Shown: positions 24,471 to 35,288 of the stretch, one piece after another
How the letters are laid out: each line of letters begins with the position of its first letter
Numbering within the stretch: the stretch's first letter is position 1
Assembly: GCA_030562195.1 (NCBI GenBank)
Contig: JAUJPP010000006.1
Span: 6,138,001-6,202,000, forward strand
DNA: 64,000 nt
Direction of reading: 5' to 3'
From: Nipponacmea schrenckii
Lineage: Eukaryota > Mollusca > Gastropoda > Lottiidae
Translations under genes and position numbers: made by a program
The notes under the pieces: generated by a model
Told to the model about the DNA's origin: nothing
Database searches by the model: none
What the model saw: the letters and a program-made list of their open reading frames with translations, nothing else

Positions 24471-26542
24471 CTCTTGGCTCAAACAGTCTTGCAAAGTTTT
24501 TTAAAAGTAAACTTAGAAAATATTTGCTCTACTAATGAGACGGTAATATAGTTTGGTGATTGTATAATAGTTCAAATTATACTAAGCTTTTTTATTAAAA
24601 CAATCAACTACATGTACATGTATATTGTATTGTTTTATTGTCATATTCAAAAAGGTACATAGACATAAACATACATATATAGGCAAAAGCAAATGCCATA
24701 CAATAAGCTATCTTTCATTGTGAAAATGTTACCAATATTATATATTCCAACTCTTCATTTTGTCTCTTAATATTCATTGAATGAGATGTAATGTCGAAGA
24801 CAATAAATCGCCAAAATCGTACACTGAATACTAAATTTACATAATGAACATCAGATGAGTTATTTGATTGTTTTAAGAGGTATACTGAAGATGTTCAGTT
24901 GACAAGACAATTACTTAACACATGAGTGGAATAAAATATTATCCATATAAAAAAATCCCAATTTGAGACAGGATGTAATATTAGCTTCTCTGTGGGCAAT
25001 TACTTTTACATGAAGTAACGGTTTAATAAGCACATCTGCACAATTATATCGAGAGCTTCTAAGAAAATTTGTAATATACCCACCTGGAGGCATCATATTT
25101 ATTTTCTAAAAATGCCACATTACGCATGAGTGTTTTCAACAAGTAATATCTTTTGTAAGTCTACATATTGAACTTTATGATAAGCAAATTGGTTGGTTTC
25201 CTGAAATTGTTTAATGAGGTTGCATCAACTTTTATAAGAGAATATATGTAATGACCTCGTTCAATTCAATGGATAATTAGTTCTCATTGAAAATGATATG
25301 AAATCATGTTATTAGTTTTACATAAACCTTTAATCACCCCATATGGTCAGTTGTTTCAGATTCCCTTTACTTTTAGCGAATTGCAATCAATAAATAAAAT
25401 GGTGGAGATTTATAGCTTTACAGTTCTCCTGACATTCCAACCATAATTCTTGATATCATCCCTAGTTGAACACATTATCCCGAGCACTCATTACATCCAG
25501 CCTTTCAAATCGTCAGACTTCGCGACATTTCTTAACCGCGCATGCGTCTCATTGAATTTCGGAGTAGAGCAGACGATCCCATTCCTGTCTAAAGTGATCA
25601 GATAATCTTCGGAAAACCATCGTTTGGAGTATCAAGAAGCTTGTGATAAATAGTTTAATAAGCCGAAATCCTGCTAGAACCGTGTTTTAGAATTGACGAC
25701 TACTAATTCTTCTTTCTTAATTGATTTGTTGAACGGTCTAAGTTTGTTGTCAATGTTAATAAAATTGATTGTCAAGGAAATAGGAAACGTATATACCAGT
25801 GCGAAGATTAAAGTTTGGATACAGGAATTTATTATTCTTAAGAAATATCTTAGATATCAGTTGGTAGTATTTTAAATATATTTTCAGTTATATTACATTG
25901 TTAGACGGTAAGAATTTTTGTTAGCTTGCTTTACTATGAGTTTTTATTGGTTGCATTTGATTTTTTACTTGGTAAAAACTTGGTACTTGGTAAGGAAAAA
26001 CCAACATTCATTGTCGTATCTTACGTCCAATTATCAATATAACAACATTCTTCGTTTGTAAGATGTTTCCAATTTCTATTAATCACTATATTGTGTTTTC
26101 ATCATATAGCCTAATCTGAAAAGGGATGGAACTCGTGCCAATTTATACTCAAACTTTGATTATCATGTATCTAAATATTGTGTGTGATAGTTGGGTCACA
26201 TTAGCTAATTGTTTTGTGCACTATTAAGCCACTAAGCAGAAACATAATATACAACTTACAAAAACATTTTAGAATATGGGAAGGATGACACTTTCATTAC
26301 ACGTTTAAAGAGAGGATAATTATAATACAAATACAAAATATACAAGATGTCCACCCAAATGGCCGCAATCGTAAAATATAATTTTGATCTTATGCACATA
26401 AATTAGTATAAATGAAATAATCACACTATTTATTATCTTTATTCTCCGATATTCCCGTTTTCAAAAATAGACACAATAAATATCCGTACAGTATGGATAG
26501 TTTCTGGATGGTTGTTCTTGATAGCAACAACTGGAAGGAGAG
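24471..26542. other. unassigned stretch with one NRF1-like motif
   Basis: ORFs at 24911-25096 (minus) and 25693-25875 have no domain. A slightly CpG-richer patch around 25505-25570 contains GCGCATGCGT (listed separately). Otherwise nothing. Confidence 0.4.
25538..25547. promoter_or_regulatory. NRF1-like palindrome
   Basis: GCGCATGCGT matches the core of the NRF1/ewg binding palindrome and sits in one of the few CpG-containing patches of the window. No TATA or open frame is attached. It could mark a TATA-less promoter about 3.5 kb upstream of the candidate exon at 29069; this is inference. Confidence 0.2.
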
Positions 26543-26595
26543 AACAAAGAAATTATTGATCGTGAAGATCATTCACACAATAAGGCACATATTAG
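26543..26595 (+). repeat. 53-bp dispersed direct repeat, copy 1
   Basis: Near-identical to 28153-28206 (two or three differences). Core words are AACAAAGAAATTATTGATCG and ACACAATAAGGCACATATTAG. The two copies lie in the same orientation 1.6 kb apart, which could be the ends of a decayed element or two fragments of one family. Confidence 0.8.
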
Positions 26596-26770
26596 TTTTG
26601 CTATGCCTTGCCCATCTCTTCAAGGCAAGTCTCTTTAACTTGCTTTTTAAAGTACTTGTAGTGTGACAGGATAAGTCGTGGTCATTAAGGTATTTCAGGT
26701 AGCTATGAGTGTGGTGTTTGCATTTAAGTTTAAATTCGTCTCCACACCCATTCAGGTGGCCATTTTGGAT
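26570..26770 (-). other. open frame of unknown origin, possibly transposon-derived
   Basis: On the minus strand, a frame of about 66 codons without stop runs from about 26770 to 26570. It is basic and rich in His, Cys and Lys (a CGDEFKLKCKHH-like stretch, then KLKRLALKRWARH). It has no ATG at its beginning and no recognised domain. It ends inside the first copy of the 53-bp repeat, suggesting that repeat plus frame belong to one decayed element. Confidence 0.2.
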
Positions 26771-26789
26771 TGAACTTTACGGAAAGATT

Positions 26790-28152
26790 TCACGTCCAAG
26801 ATGAAGTTGACATTGTATTTCTGATCATGTACATTATATTCAGATATCTACATATCTTTGTTTTAAAAAAAGTATAATGATAACTTTGAGACCAAACTGC
26901 ACTGCTATATTGGTTTGCCAACGAAGCATTATGCTTCTTAGAATTTTCGAAATAAATAAAAGGCGGCAAATGTAAGTCATAAAAAACAAAACACGAATGC
27001 TCTTCCACTTTGTTGTGGAAATACGTCAAATAATTCATATGTTCCAAAAAGTGGTCACTGCCAAAATGCTCTCACACATTTATCTGCGACTTCAGGTGTT
27101 AATAGCAGCTTTAAACTGGATTTCCGAAGTTCAATAACTATGCATACCCTCTTACAATAATCAATGTCTTCTAATTTCTGAAGTTGACTTCTCGGGGTAT
27201 TCAGTTATCATGTCCTGCGAAGTTCTTTGATTATTTTGCTTAAAAAGAATAAAGCAACTCTTCAGAGAGCACGTTGGATCCTGATAGCGTTAGTACATTC
27301 ATTTATGTTGAATTTCCCATCCTCTTTCTTGTAAAGAAGAGTACCATGTTACGAGTATCTTAAAAATAAAGATGCCCACAGAGGTGTTGCAAACATAGAG
27401 TATAAACGGCTGTAAAACCAAAATCATCTACACGATTGTTCCTTATTTAAAAAGTCAAAATGATATTAACGATCAGATATAACATACATTTACAACTATA
27501 ACAGATATGATTAGCACTTCAGATAACAGATTGCATTATTAAATCCTCTGGTTTCTTGTTTCCAGAACACTTCGTGTACTAAAAAATACGTAAAACATTA
27601 ATATAATTTGTTTTATGTGGAAACTAACTTGATATATCTCTATGACAATTATGTGCATAAATAAGAGTAAAACGTGAATCCAATAATGGAGATATCGATT
27701 TGTGAAATAACGAAATAATTCAGGTAATGAATAAAAATATGATGGATTAACTTGAATTATAGGCTTCTATCATTTATGGTTAGTTTCGACAGAATGGAGA
27801 TCAAATAATATTGATGTGATATTGAAGTAAAGTATATAGTATATGACAATAGTAGAAATGTTATTTTATCCATCTAATTATATCATAGATACACCAATGT
27901 CTTGTCTGTGTATGTAATATCATTTCTCATTACACAATCCTTAAGTTCTCATGTGCTTGGGTTTTGCAAATACTTGGAGTAAAACTAAATGTTCAATTAA
28001 AATGTGTATCAAAAAAAGCTATTTTGTTATTGTCAAAGTGGGTCAAGAAAAGTGATATATCTAGCTCAATAGCTCCCATGTTGGTATATTATAAGCATCA
28101 AATTATACCTTATCATTTAAATAAAAAAACATGAATCAAGTTAATGAATTTA
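26790..28152. other. unassigned interval between the 53-bp direct repeats
   Basis: No RT, integrase or transposase motif is visible in any frame. The minus ORF 26790-27047 has no domain. Confidence 0.4.
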
Positions 28153-28206
28153 AACAAAGAAATTATTGATCGTGAAAGATCATTTACACAATAAGGCACA
28201 TATTAG
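28153..28206 (+). repeat. 53-bp dispersed direct repeat, copy 2
   Basis: Second copy of the repeat at 26543-26595, with one extra A and a few substitutions. Flanking sequence is not shared. Confidence 0.8.
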
Positions 28207-29068
28207 TCTGAAATTAAACTATAAGAAATCAAGAGAAATGGAACCAATCGATTGACAAGACAGAGGTCATTCTCGTTGTTGTTTTTTTCTCAAGAGAACA
28301 CACATTAATTTCTATCTAGTTGTGTTTCATTTTTTTTATTTTACATAAATTAAATGATTCAATCTTGTATATTAGCATCGAGTTTTTATTGTTTCCTGGA
28401 AAATGTGTTGTCGTATACTTTCTTCCGCATACATGTTTTTCTAGGTATGAGATCTGGTTAGTGTGGCAGTAGTTGACGTTTATTGTAACTTTCAAGATAT
28501 GCTATTGTATCTGTTTAAGTGTATTTGGAAAAAAAAATCCTAGTTTGAGTTTGGCTTTTTTTCGTTGAAACTGAAGATGCCTTTAGAGTGTTGGCAAAGC
28601 ATGTGTTTAAATAAGCTACCTGTAATAACTGATCAGTTAAGACATAAACACATTGTTAATAAGCTTGTAGTTCATTTAATGCATTTTTATGTTATATTTA
28701 CATTAGCTCCAGATTTGTGGTAGGAGTTCAGAGTTGAATTAACATAATTTCAGAAATCTCTTCGCTGGTCATTATAGATAACACATTGGGAAATATCAGC
28801 TTGATTATCAATTGTTTTCAAGTTATAGTATATCAGTGAAACAGGTGTTGATTGACAGAACGTGAAGTTCATAAAGAAATAACATTGTGAAATAAAAACA
28901 TAGATAAAGTAGTTTAGTTTATATCACTACTTTGTAATAAACACATATATTAAAAATTCAACACGTTATTGGTGCTTTTACAAGTGTTTGTGTTTAAGCT
29001 ACATTAGTGAAATGATATTTCTATAATTAAGTATCATAACGGGTGAATAACGAAATAAATTCATCAAA
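28207..29068. other. unassigned sequence upstream of a candidate first exon
   Basis: AT-rich, with no clear TATA/Inr pair immediately upstream. A T-run is present near 28330. It could be the 5' UTR or promoter of the 29069 exon. Confidence 0.35.
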
Positions 29069-29141
29069 ATGTCACTGAAATCCAATTCCAGTGGAAGCTG
29101 GAAGGAATATCGTTATGAAAAACTACGGAGGGTCGCCTCAG
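29069..29141 (+). CDS. candidate first coding exon, ends at GTAAGT donor
   Basis: ATG at 29069 in a favourable context (CAAAATGTC) opens 24 codons that end one base into a codon at CAG followed by a consensus donor GTAAGT at 29142 (phase 1). The peptide is hydrophilic, Ser-rich at its start (MSLKSNSS) and basic at its end (YRYEKLRRVAS). Codon and base content are less AT-skewed than the surroundings. No domain can be assigned from 24 residues. No matching acceptor is identified, so the remainder of the gene would lie further downstream. It is the best host exon candidate in the window but unproven. Confidence 0.4.
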
Positions 29142-32100
29142 GTAAGTGCAAAATTTTGTTTTTTGTTTAAATCCTCGATTCGCGTTTATTCACCCTCTTA
29201 TGTATTATGTCAATAGGAAGATTATTAACTTCGCATAGTCTCTGGAGTTTTCGTTTTAATGGTACTATATATACGTTACAATGGTCTAGTAACATCGCTG
29301 TACATTATTTGCTCAGGTCTGAATTATTAAAAAATATAACTTATAGTGTGATAAAAAATCAATATGCCATAGGATTAAATTTTACAGTTTTGGTAGCCTG
29401 CTAACAATATTTAACCTCCATGCGTTCTATCGGTTTTTACTCGACACAGCGTTCATCATTTATCACCATAGTAGCTTGCTATCAGCGTTATCTGTCATAT
29501 TTATAAATACAATTCAAAATAGATGGTTTTGAATATTTGTATATTAATTGCCACATTGACAAAATATTAGACCTTACTTTTTTAGAGATAGTTTAACAGT
29601 TCAACAACATCCACGGTTAAGACAGCGTGTTCAAAAGGATTAAATTGATTGTGGATTTATATACTGCTTCTTAAGAAATCAAATGCATCTCGTTCGTTGT
29701 TAATATTAAAAGAGCATCAAATTCACACTGTACGAAAACAATGTTTAGTCGAATTTTAATTGCTCGCTGCCGACGTTAAAAAACTGTTTATGAGGCATAA
29801 CTAACAGGTTCGAAATTTGTAAGAATCAATATATTTAATAGATTCTTTTATGATTTATGTGTTATAACAAATTTTAAGTACATGGTGCTTCTAGACATTT
29901 TTCATGTGAAATATAAATATGTATCAAACCACAAATCTTATGAAAATGATAATGATTTTCGATTGTATTACTTTTTCTGTCAATGAGATGTATTTTACAG
30001 ATGTATCCTTTAAACCATTTCACTAGTGAAATTAAAAACTAGATTGTAAGTGTGTAATTTTATTTTTTGAGGGTTGGTGGGATTTGTATCATTGAATACC
30101 TAAGAATTTTTTAAATGTAGAATACTATATTCCAAATATTTCTGAAAATTCCTTAAGACACATCACACGGAATATACTATCGATTGATACTGTAAAGTCG
30201 AATAATGACCCCTGACTCCTTGTTACCGAATCTTCGAAAGAGAAAAGCCAGGCCAAATACCCTTGTAACACGTTAAAATCTAGGCCATTATCCTATAACT
30301 ATGTCAGGGTTAAGTCATTCAATAATTGTTCTGAATAAAATTAAAAGAATTAGAATGGAAGTGTAGAAAGTGTTAAATGTCTCTTGCAGAGAACACGAAG
30401 TAAATGATGGTTAGTTCGATATAAATCATGGCTCATTTGACAAAATCTACTTCTCTTGGCTAAGTTTATGGAAATGTTACAAACATCCTCTGGGTATGTC
30501 TATATTTGGAAATGAAATTTAATTCTCTTGGCTTCTTCATTTCTCCTGGGGCTTAAAACATGTAGTTTTTTGTTCTGAATATGAAGGTATTGTGTTATAT
30601 AATAAAAGAAAAAAGCAAGAGTTCAGTCAGTATTTAGATAGACTTCATTGTCGAAATAAGATAGACATCATTGTTTTTAAATACCTGAAAGAGTAGTATA
30701 AATAAGTATTGTAGAATATACAAATTGTTCTGTATTAAAGAAATAAACGTTCACCATAAATAATCTCTTCAAAAGAAATCGCAACATGGGCTGTTTCTCT
30801 TATGTTCATACTTGATAAGATTCACAAATAAACACTATTCAATTGTTTTTAAGGCCAGTTTGCTTGGATTTTATCTTAAGGTATTGTAAAGTATTTAATC
30901 GTATGCAGTCTGTACAGTTACATCAGAAGTGTGCAGTGTCTAATTCATAGAAACAGAAATCCTGAAGTCCTGTCTTCCAAAGACCTAAACTATTTAATTT
31001 CTAATTGTGAATTTTGGTCTTCCATCTTTTCAATGGCAATACTTATAATATTGACTTTTAGTTTGCAGAATCTTTAAAAGCAGTTTGATAAGAAACCAAG
31101 TTTACATCAGTAGGCAGTATTTGTACTCTCAATTTAATTTCAACTATATTTACAACGTAGTAATATCGCCTGATTGAGAACGTATTTTCTTCCAGAAATC
31201 TGATATTAAATGATACTGATCGAAAATTATTTCATTTTATTATTCGAAATTATGATGAATTTGGAAAATCATCGACTACCCAGAATTCAAAAAAGAGATC
31301 ATAATTTAGCTAGCTTACAACCTCGCACGACTTATACACGAGGCATCATATGTATCATTCTAACTTACAAGGTATCATTTTCGTAATCTGAGTGGATACC
31401 TCATTATAAAACTAATATCCCTTACCGTTTTTGATGCTGGATATATCGCTTTTAATGAAAATATCTGGTTAATGGGACAATATGCAGGAATATTATACTA
31501 AAACATAAAAAATCGTAAAACAATTTAAAGGCCTCAATAAAAAGAGGTGCAGATGAAACTATTATTAGTTTGTCATATACTAGGAAGAGGCATTATCTTC
31601 AAAAGATCATCGTTAAAATGTTTTGAGATATCTGTATCAATGTTTGCCAACGTGTCTACAATCTAATAAGATCTTAATTAGTACAAAGCTTTGGGCATTC
31701 TACATCTTGTAATATATTGACATTTGTTAGGAAATATGCGTCAGGACTTAAGGCTTGTCACATCCCTATAGTAAATACATTCAATGTAAGTCTATTAGGC
31801 TTTGTGAACAGATGTATCTTATACCGATCACATAGAGTACTCACTCTCCTAGAGCACACATGCGACTGAAAAAAAGAGTTTCCTCGTCAAAATCGAATAG
31901 AAACGACAGAGACCGAGAACGAATAACTGACAGACCAACATTCAACCCATTTAAAGACTGAAAGGTCAACAGGAAGTTCTGATGCATCAGTTGTGATTAT
32001 AGCAGATTATTAACTTAAAGACCTTTACAGCAGCATCAATAACTCACTCGAGTTTAATTTCGTAAAGAAAATGGAATTCGTGATTTAAATTAGCTCTTGA

Positions 32101-32736
32101 CTGGATAAAAAAGAAAATGTCAGATTTTTCTCATAAATTGTTGAATCTCTGACAGAAGTGTAGATGATCGTACTCCAAAATGGTGTTATATGTAAATCTG
32201 GAAATAAAGATTCACGAAAAATTTCACGCTCGATTTATGTTAAAATTAAATAACTATTTATTTTGTTTAGATACAGTTCTTTATTTGCCCAGAGGATTGC
32301 CGTATAGGACTGGTCGATACAATAAAACCAATTACCATTAAATATATTTTGGGTATTTGAGTCATGAATTGGCTCCTTTAATATTACTTGCCAAATCTAA
32401 AACATTAGGCATAAATCGTCAATTTAATTCATAAAACTTGTAATGTATTTTATTCATACCTATTATAACATTTTGGACTATCGTCTTAAAACCAATACTG
32501 CGCATCGACCCTACGTTCTTTAAATAGAAAACATACATCTTATTACTTGTGTCTGAATAATCCATTTCTCACTTCTGTTGAAATCTATTGATAACAATAA
32601 TTCAACAATAAGTACATTCATCTTATTGAAAAATCAACCAAATTACCAAGTTTGATGCAGAAACGTGTTGACGTTTATGTCTTTGGGTTGGAATGATCTG
32701 GCCCTCAAGGATAGAAAACATGCCTGGAAATCAATA
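29142..32736. other. unassigned stretch, probable intron if the 29069 exon is real
   Basis: No ORF of interest, repeat or RNA gene was recognised. Composition is uniformly AT-rich. Confidence 0.4.
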
Positions 32737-33190
32737 GGCAGTATTCATAATTGGTGGTTACAATTGCTTACATCTATCTTATACTGACAGTAATAGTGTC
32801 AATTCAGACAAAATAGTAGCAATTCATTTCAATACTCTATTGTATAAAGAATATCGTTTAGTAATCGGCGATACTTTTAAGGGAGATCACCTAGTTCGAG
32901 ACTCCCTAATTGGCCTGGGAATTGTGGCGTTTGCCTTTTTAGTAGCTCTGAAGGCCTTAAGTTATATTGCTTATGTGATGAAAAAGAAAAGTCAGTTACG
33001 CAGTTGACAATGAGATCCGACTGAAAAGCAATGTTACCACCGGCTACTATCATGTTCTACAGTCTAGTATAATTGGATTTGTTGTAGACCTTGGCGTCTT
33101 TGGTATTATCGGACTATTTGAAAGCATGAGATCAGTGGTCAGACAGCATCCAATGAGATATTCGTATTGCAAGTCGATCTTAGCACACTA
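32737..33190 (+). pseudogene. two adjacent open frames with membrane segments, unidentified
   Basis: Frame 1 stays open from about 32737 to the TGA near 33007 (about 90 codons, no early ATG). It contains 'HLVRDSLIGLGIVAFAFLVA' followed by a KKK cluster, i.e. one transmembrane helix with positive-inside residues. In frame 2, from about 33000 to a TAG near 33190, about 65 codons contain 'SSIIGFVVDLGVFGIIGLFE', a second hydrophobic helix, then a basic tail. GC content is higher than in flanking DNA. The two frames could be one protein broken by a frameshift, or two exons, since a TTTGCCTTTTTAG acceptor-like site lies inside. No family is recognised. Confidence 0.25.
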
Positions 33191-33780
33191 GCTTTCCAAT
33201 AAGGTAGGAACACATTCTAGTGCCATGTAGAATTATATCGTTGAGGTTAAATAATAAATCAATCTGTAGTACATTCAATGAGAAATGTAGATAAAAAATC
33301 GGTATCTGTCATCTGTCACATTTCATCGAGTCTGATTTAGCTTGCTTTCGTAAAAAGAATTATGAAATGATGTAGAAAGATAATAAGTTTAGTTTAACTG
33401 AAAGTACGGTCACCAAACAACTATATTTTCAATATAAAATGATTAATATCACATCTTATTGCATCGCAATATGTCATATTTATTCGTATTAAAATATCAA
33501 ATATTATAGTCATATCATTTTGCTGTCAACCAATATTTGTTCTTGTATCTACTGACCTATATTTTACAGATCTTGGACTTGTGTCAATACATCCATATAT
33601 TATAAAATGTCAGCGAATATCTTAGTTCTGATAAATGATCGTTTTCTCCTTTACACGAAAAAATAACCAAGCTACAATGTTCTATGAGTATTTAATAACT
33701 TAGTAGAACCATTCAGATTACAAAACTCATTGGCATCCTTTAACTTGATAGTTAAATTCACTCCCCATTAAAGAAACACC
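33191..33780. other. unassigned sequence flanking the DIRS-like element
   Basis: Nothing recognised. The 3' boundary of the DIRS-like element is expected between about 33720 and 33790. Confidence 0.4.
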
Positions 33781-33788
33781 AAAGCAAA

Positions 33789-33913
33789 GGTTTGGGCGCA
33801 AAAAATCGTTAAAGCATTGGATACCCCTCACGTCTAAAACATGACTAAAATAAGATGAGATAATGCAATGAGTGAGGGGTAATCCGAACATTGTCCCAAA
33901 AAGCGCCCAAACC
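33789..33913. repeat. imperfect inverted repeat downstream of the recombinase (DIRS ITR/ICR-like)
   Basis: GGTTTGGGCGC at about 33789-33799 pairs with GCGCCCAAACC at about 33903-33913. Further in, ATACCCCTCAC pairs with GTGAGGGGTAAT. Arms are about 45 bp with a loop of about 35-40 bp. DIRS-type elements carry terminal inverted repeats plus an internal complementary region just after the recombinase ORF. This hairpin sits where a right ITR and the ICR would face each other. A weaker match, TTCGCCCAAAC at about 36257, lies beyond the 5' end of the element in the orientation expected of the other ITR. Confidence 0.55.
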
Positions 33914-33953
33914 AAATTATATTGTGCCCCCTTACTTTTTTGACTTACTAAAC

Positions 33954-34140
33954 TTAATCCAGACTTAAATGTGCAATATATTGTCCCATGGTTGTAGCAA
34001 CCTTCTGACGTTGTGTAAGAGAAGGATCTAAGTAACGCTGGTAAGCATCACTACGCCAATCCCCCTGAACTTTAATTAAGTCCGTTGGTATGTCAGAACC
34101 AAGGGCCAATGTTGCACCCCCTCTCCTGAAGCTGTGACCA
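33954..34140 (-). pseudogene. DIRS-type tyrosine recombinase, C-terminal catalytic part
   Basis: The last ~62 codons read cleanly to a TAA at 33954-33956. The catalytic HxxR box appears as 'GHSFRRGGATLA' (His codon 34134-34136, Arg codon 34125-34127). It is followed by 'QGDWRSDAYQRYL', with the Trp/His position and the tyrosine nucleophile; the Tyr in RYL is codon 34032-34034. The tail is 'PSLTQRQKVA'. This combination is characteristic of recombinases in DIRS/Ngaro-type retrotransposons, which integrate through a circular intermediate instead of a DDE integrase. This segment is intact but is cut off from upstream parts by a frameshift at the T7 run 34180-34186. Confidence 0.9.
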
Positions 34141-34186
34141 GAATAGTCCAGTGGGTTTAATCCAACAAGAGCCAGTGTGTTTTTTT

Positions 34187-34693
34187 AACTTCTTCAGGAA
34201 AGGGGTGTTAGTTAGAGGGAAATTTTTACCATTTTGTACATAAGAGAAAGCAGGCCAGTGAGGGGTAGTGGGACTGATAGCAAAGGCAAGCTTACAGGCA
34301 GTACCTGGACACAGCGGTGACTGTGGTATATAAGGGACAGGTATTTCTTTCCTGATACTGAATGGTCTTCGACCATCGCAACGTTATAATGCCTAAATTT
34401 TGTCTGAAAGAAAAAACCGAGCGTAGAAGATGTTTACAAGAATTTGACTCAAGTTCAAAATCTTCAGGAGCAATAATATTAAATATTATTTTGATTTACG
34501 GAAAAAAGGAGAAAAACGCGACAAGACAACCAGCCCAAAAGGTGAGATCAAAAGGAGAGGAAAAGTCAATTACCTTGTAAAACTTAAGGAGTATATTGGG
34601 AGTAATGTGTAGCTTAGGTTTAACCTGGTCTCCCAAAGTGCGCTTAACACCTTGTAGAAGTGATTGTACGTGCCAGTTTGACAGGGGATTTTC
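34187..34693 (-). pseudogene. DIRS-type tyrosine recombinase, N-terminal and core-binding part
   Basis: After the deletion junction the frame reads 'WHVQSLLQGVKRTLGD' and continues '...DLTFWAGCLVAFFSFF', the SAM-like core-binding region and entry to the catalytic domain. The family then has FRKSN with the first catalytic Arg. Here one extra T in the run mirrored at 34502-34507 shifts frame and gives a stop at 34496-34498; the shifted frame still shows RKS. Downstream 'ITLRWSKTIQYQER' (catalytic-Lys region) survives in frame, then a shift near 34355, then 'VPYIPQSPLCPGTACKLAFA'. These breaks mean no full recombinase can be made. Confidence 0.85.
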
Positions 34694-34843
34694 ATGTATC
34701 AAACGAATACCACCGTTACTCTTCGGGATGACGCCGATAGGACTGATAATCAAGGGTTTACATGACACTAATATATAGTTCCCATGAACTATTTCATTGA
34801 TAATTTCACTTGTAGCTGCCTCATAATGTTCACACCTAGGCGA
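34694..34843 (-). pseudogene. DIRS-type reverse transcriptase, N-terminal remnant
   Basis: About 50 codons contain 'EIINEIVHGNY' followed by 'PLIISPIGVIPKSNGGIRLI'. This is the RT motif 1 region (S-P-x-G-V-x-P-K, then R-L-I-H). The palm with the YxDD box is absent because the sequence jumps into the recombinase directly after RLIH at 34694. It is linked to the upstream Gag part through a frameshift near 34840. Confidence 0.8.
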
Positions 34844-35071
34844 GGCTGATTTATGATTTTACTATCTGATTGCTCTGGAATCGAGTCAGGATCAATAATA
34901 TCAAAACCATTGGCTATACCATTCAAGTTAAATTCCTTGTCCCTGTCACTTCCAAGTAAGGATTTCCAAGCTTGATAATTAAGCCCCCTACTGCTCCTTG
35001 ACGTGGGGGGCGCCTCTAGTTTTTTGACAAATAGTTGTGGTAGACGGCAGACACCCATCCACAGAGCACAG

Positions 35072-35128
35072 ATGCTTAAATTTACAATCGTAAAAATGGC
35101 AACCTCGAGCACTGTTGAATAACTTGCA
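35072..35128 (-). pseudogene. CCCH zinc finger of the DIRS Gag-like protein
   Basis: C-x8-C-x4-C-x3-H is visible ('VCKLFNSARGCHFYDCKFKH'). A C-terminal CCCH finger of this spacing, followed by a further Cys pair, is common in Gag-like ORF1 products of mollusc and cnidarian DIRS elements, where it is thought to bind the element RNA. The frame carrying it (35380-34988) is shifted relative to the upstream 250-codon frame. Confidence 0.75.
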
Positions 35129-35288
35129 GACGGTTTCACCTAAAGACGTGACGGGATTTGGTCTTGCATGCGATGATTTGCTGTACATGACCAGGAATGT
35201 CAGACTGAAATGGCAACCAGATGGTGGTTTGAAGGTGTGTAACATACATTCCCCATCTATAGTTATGCTGACTCTGAAGTATACGATA

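Noticed and set aside
33727..33915. 62-codon minus-strand ORF next to the DIRS recombinase
   Set aside because: It lies in the inverted-repeat/terminal region after the recombinase stop and has no protein similarity I can recognise.
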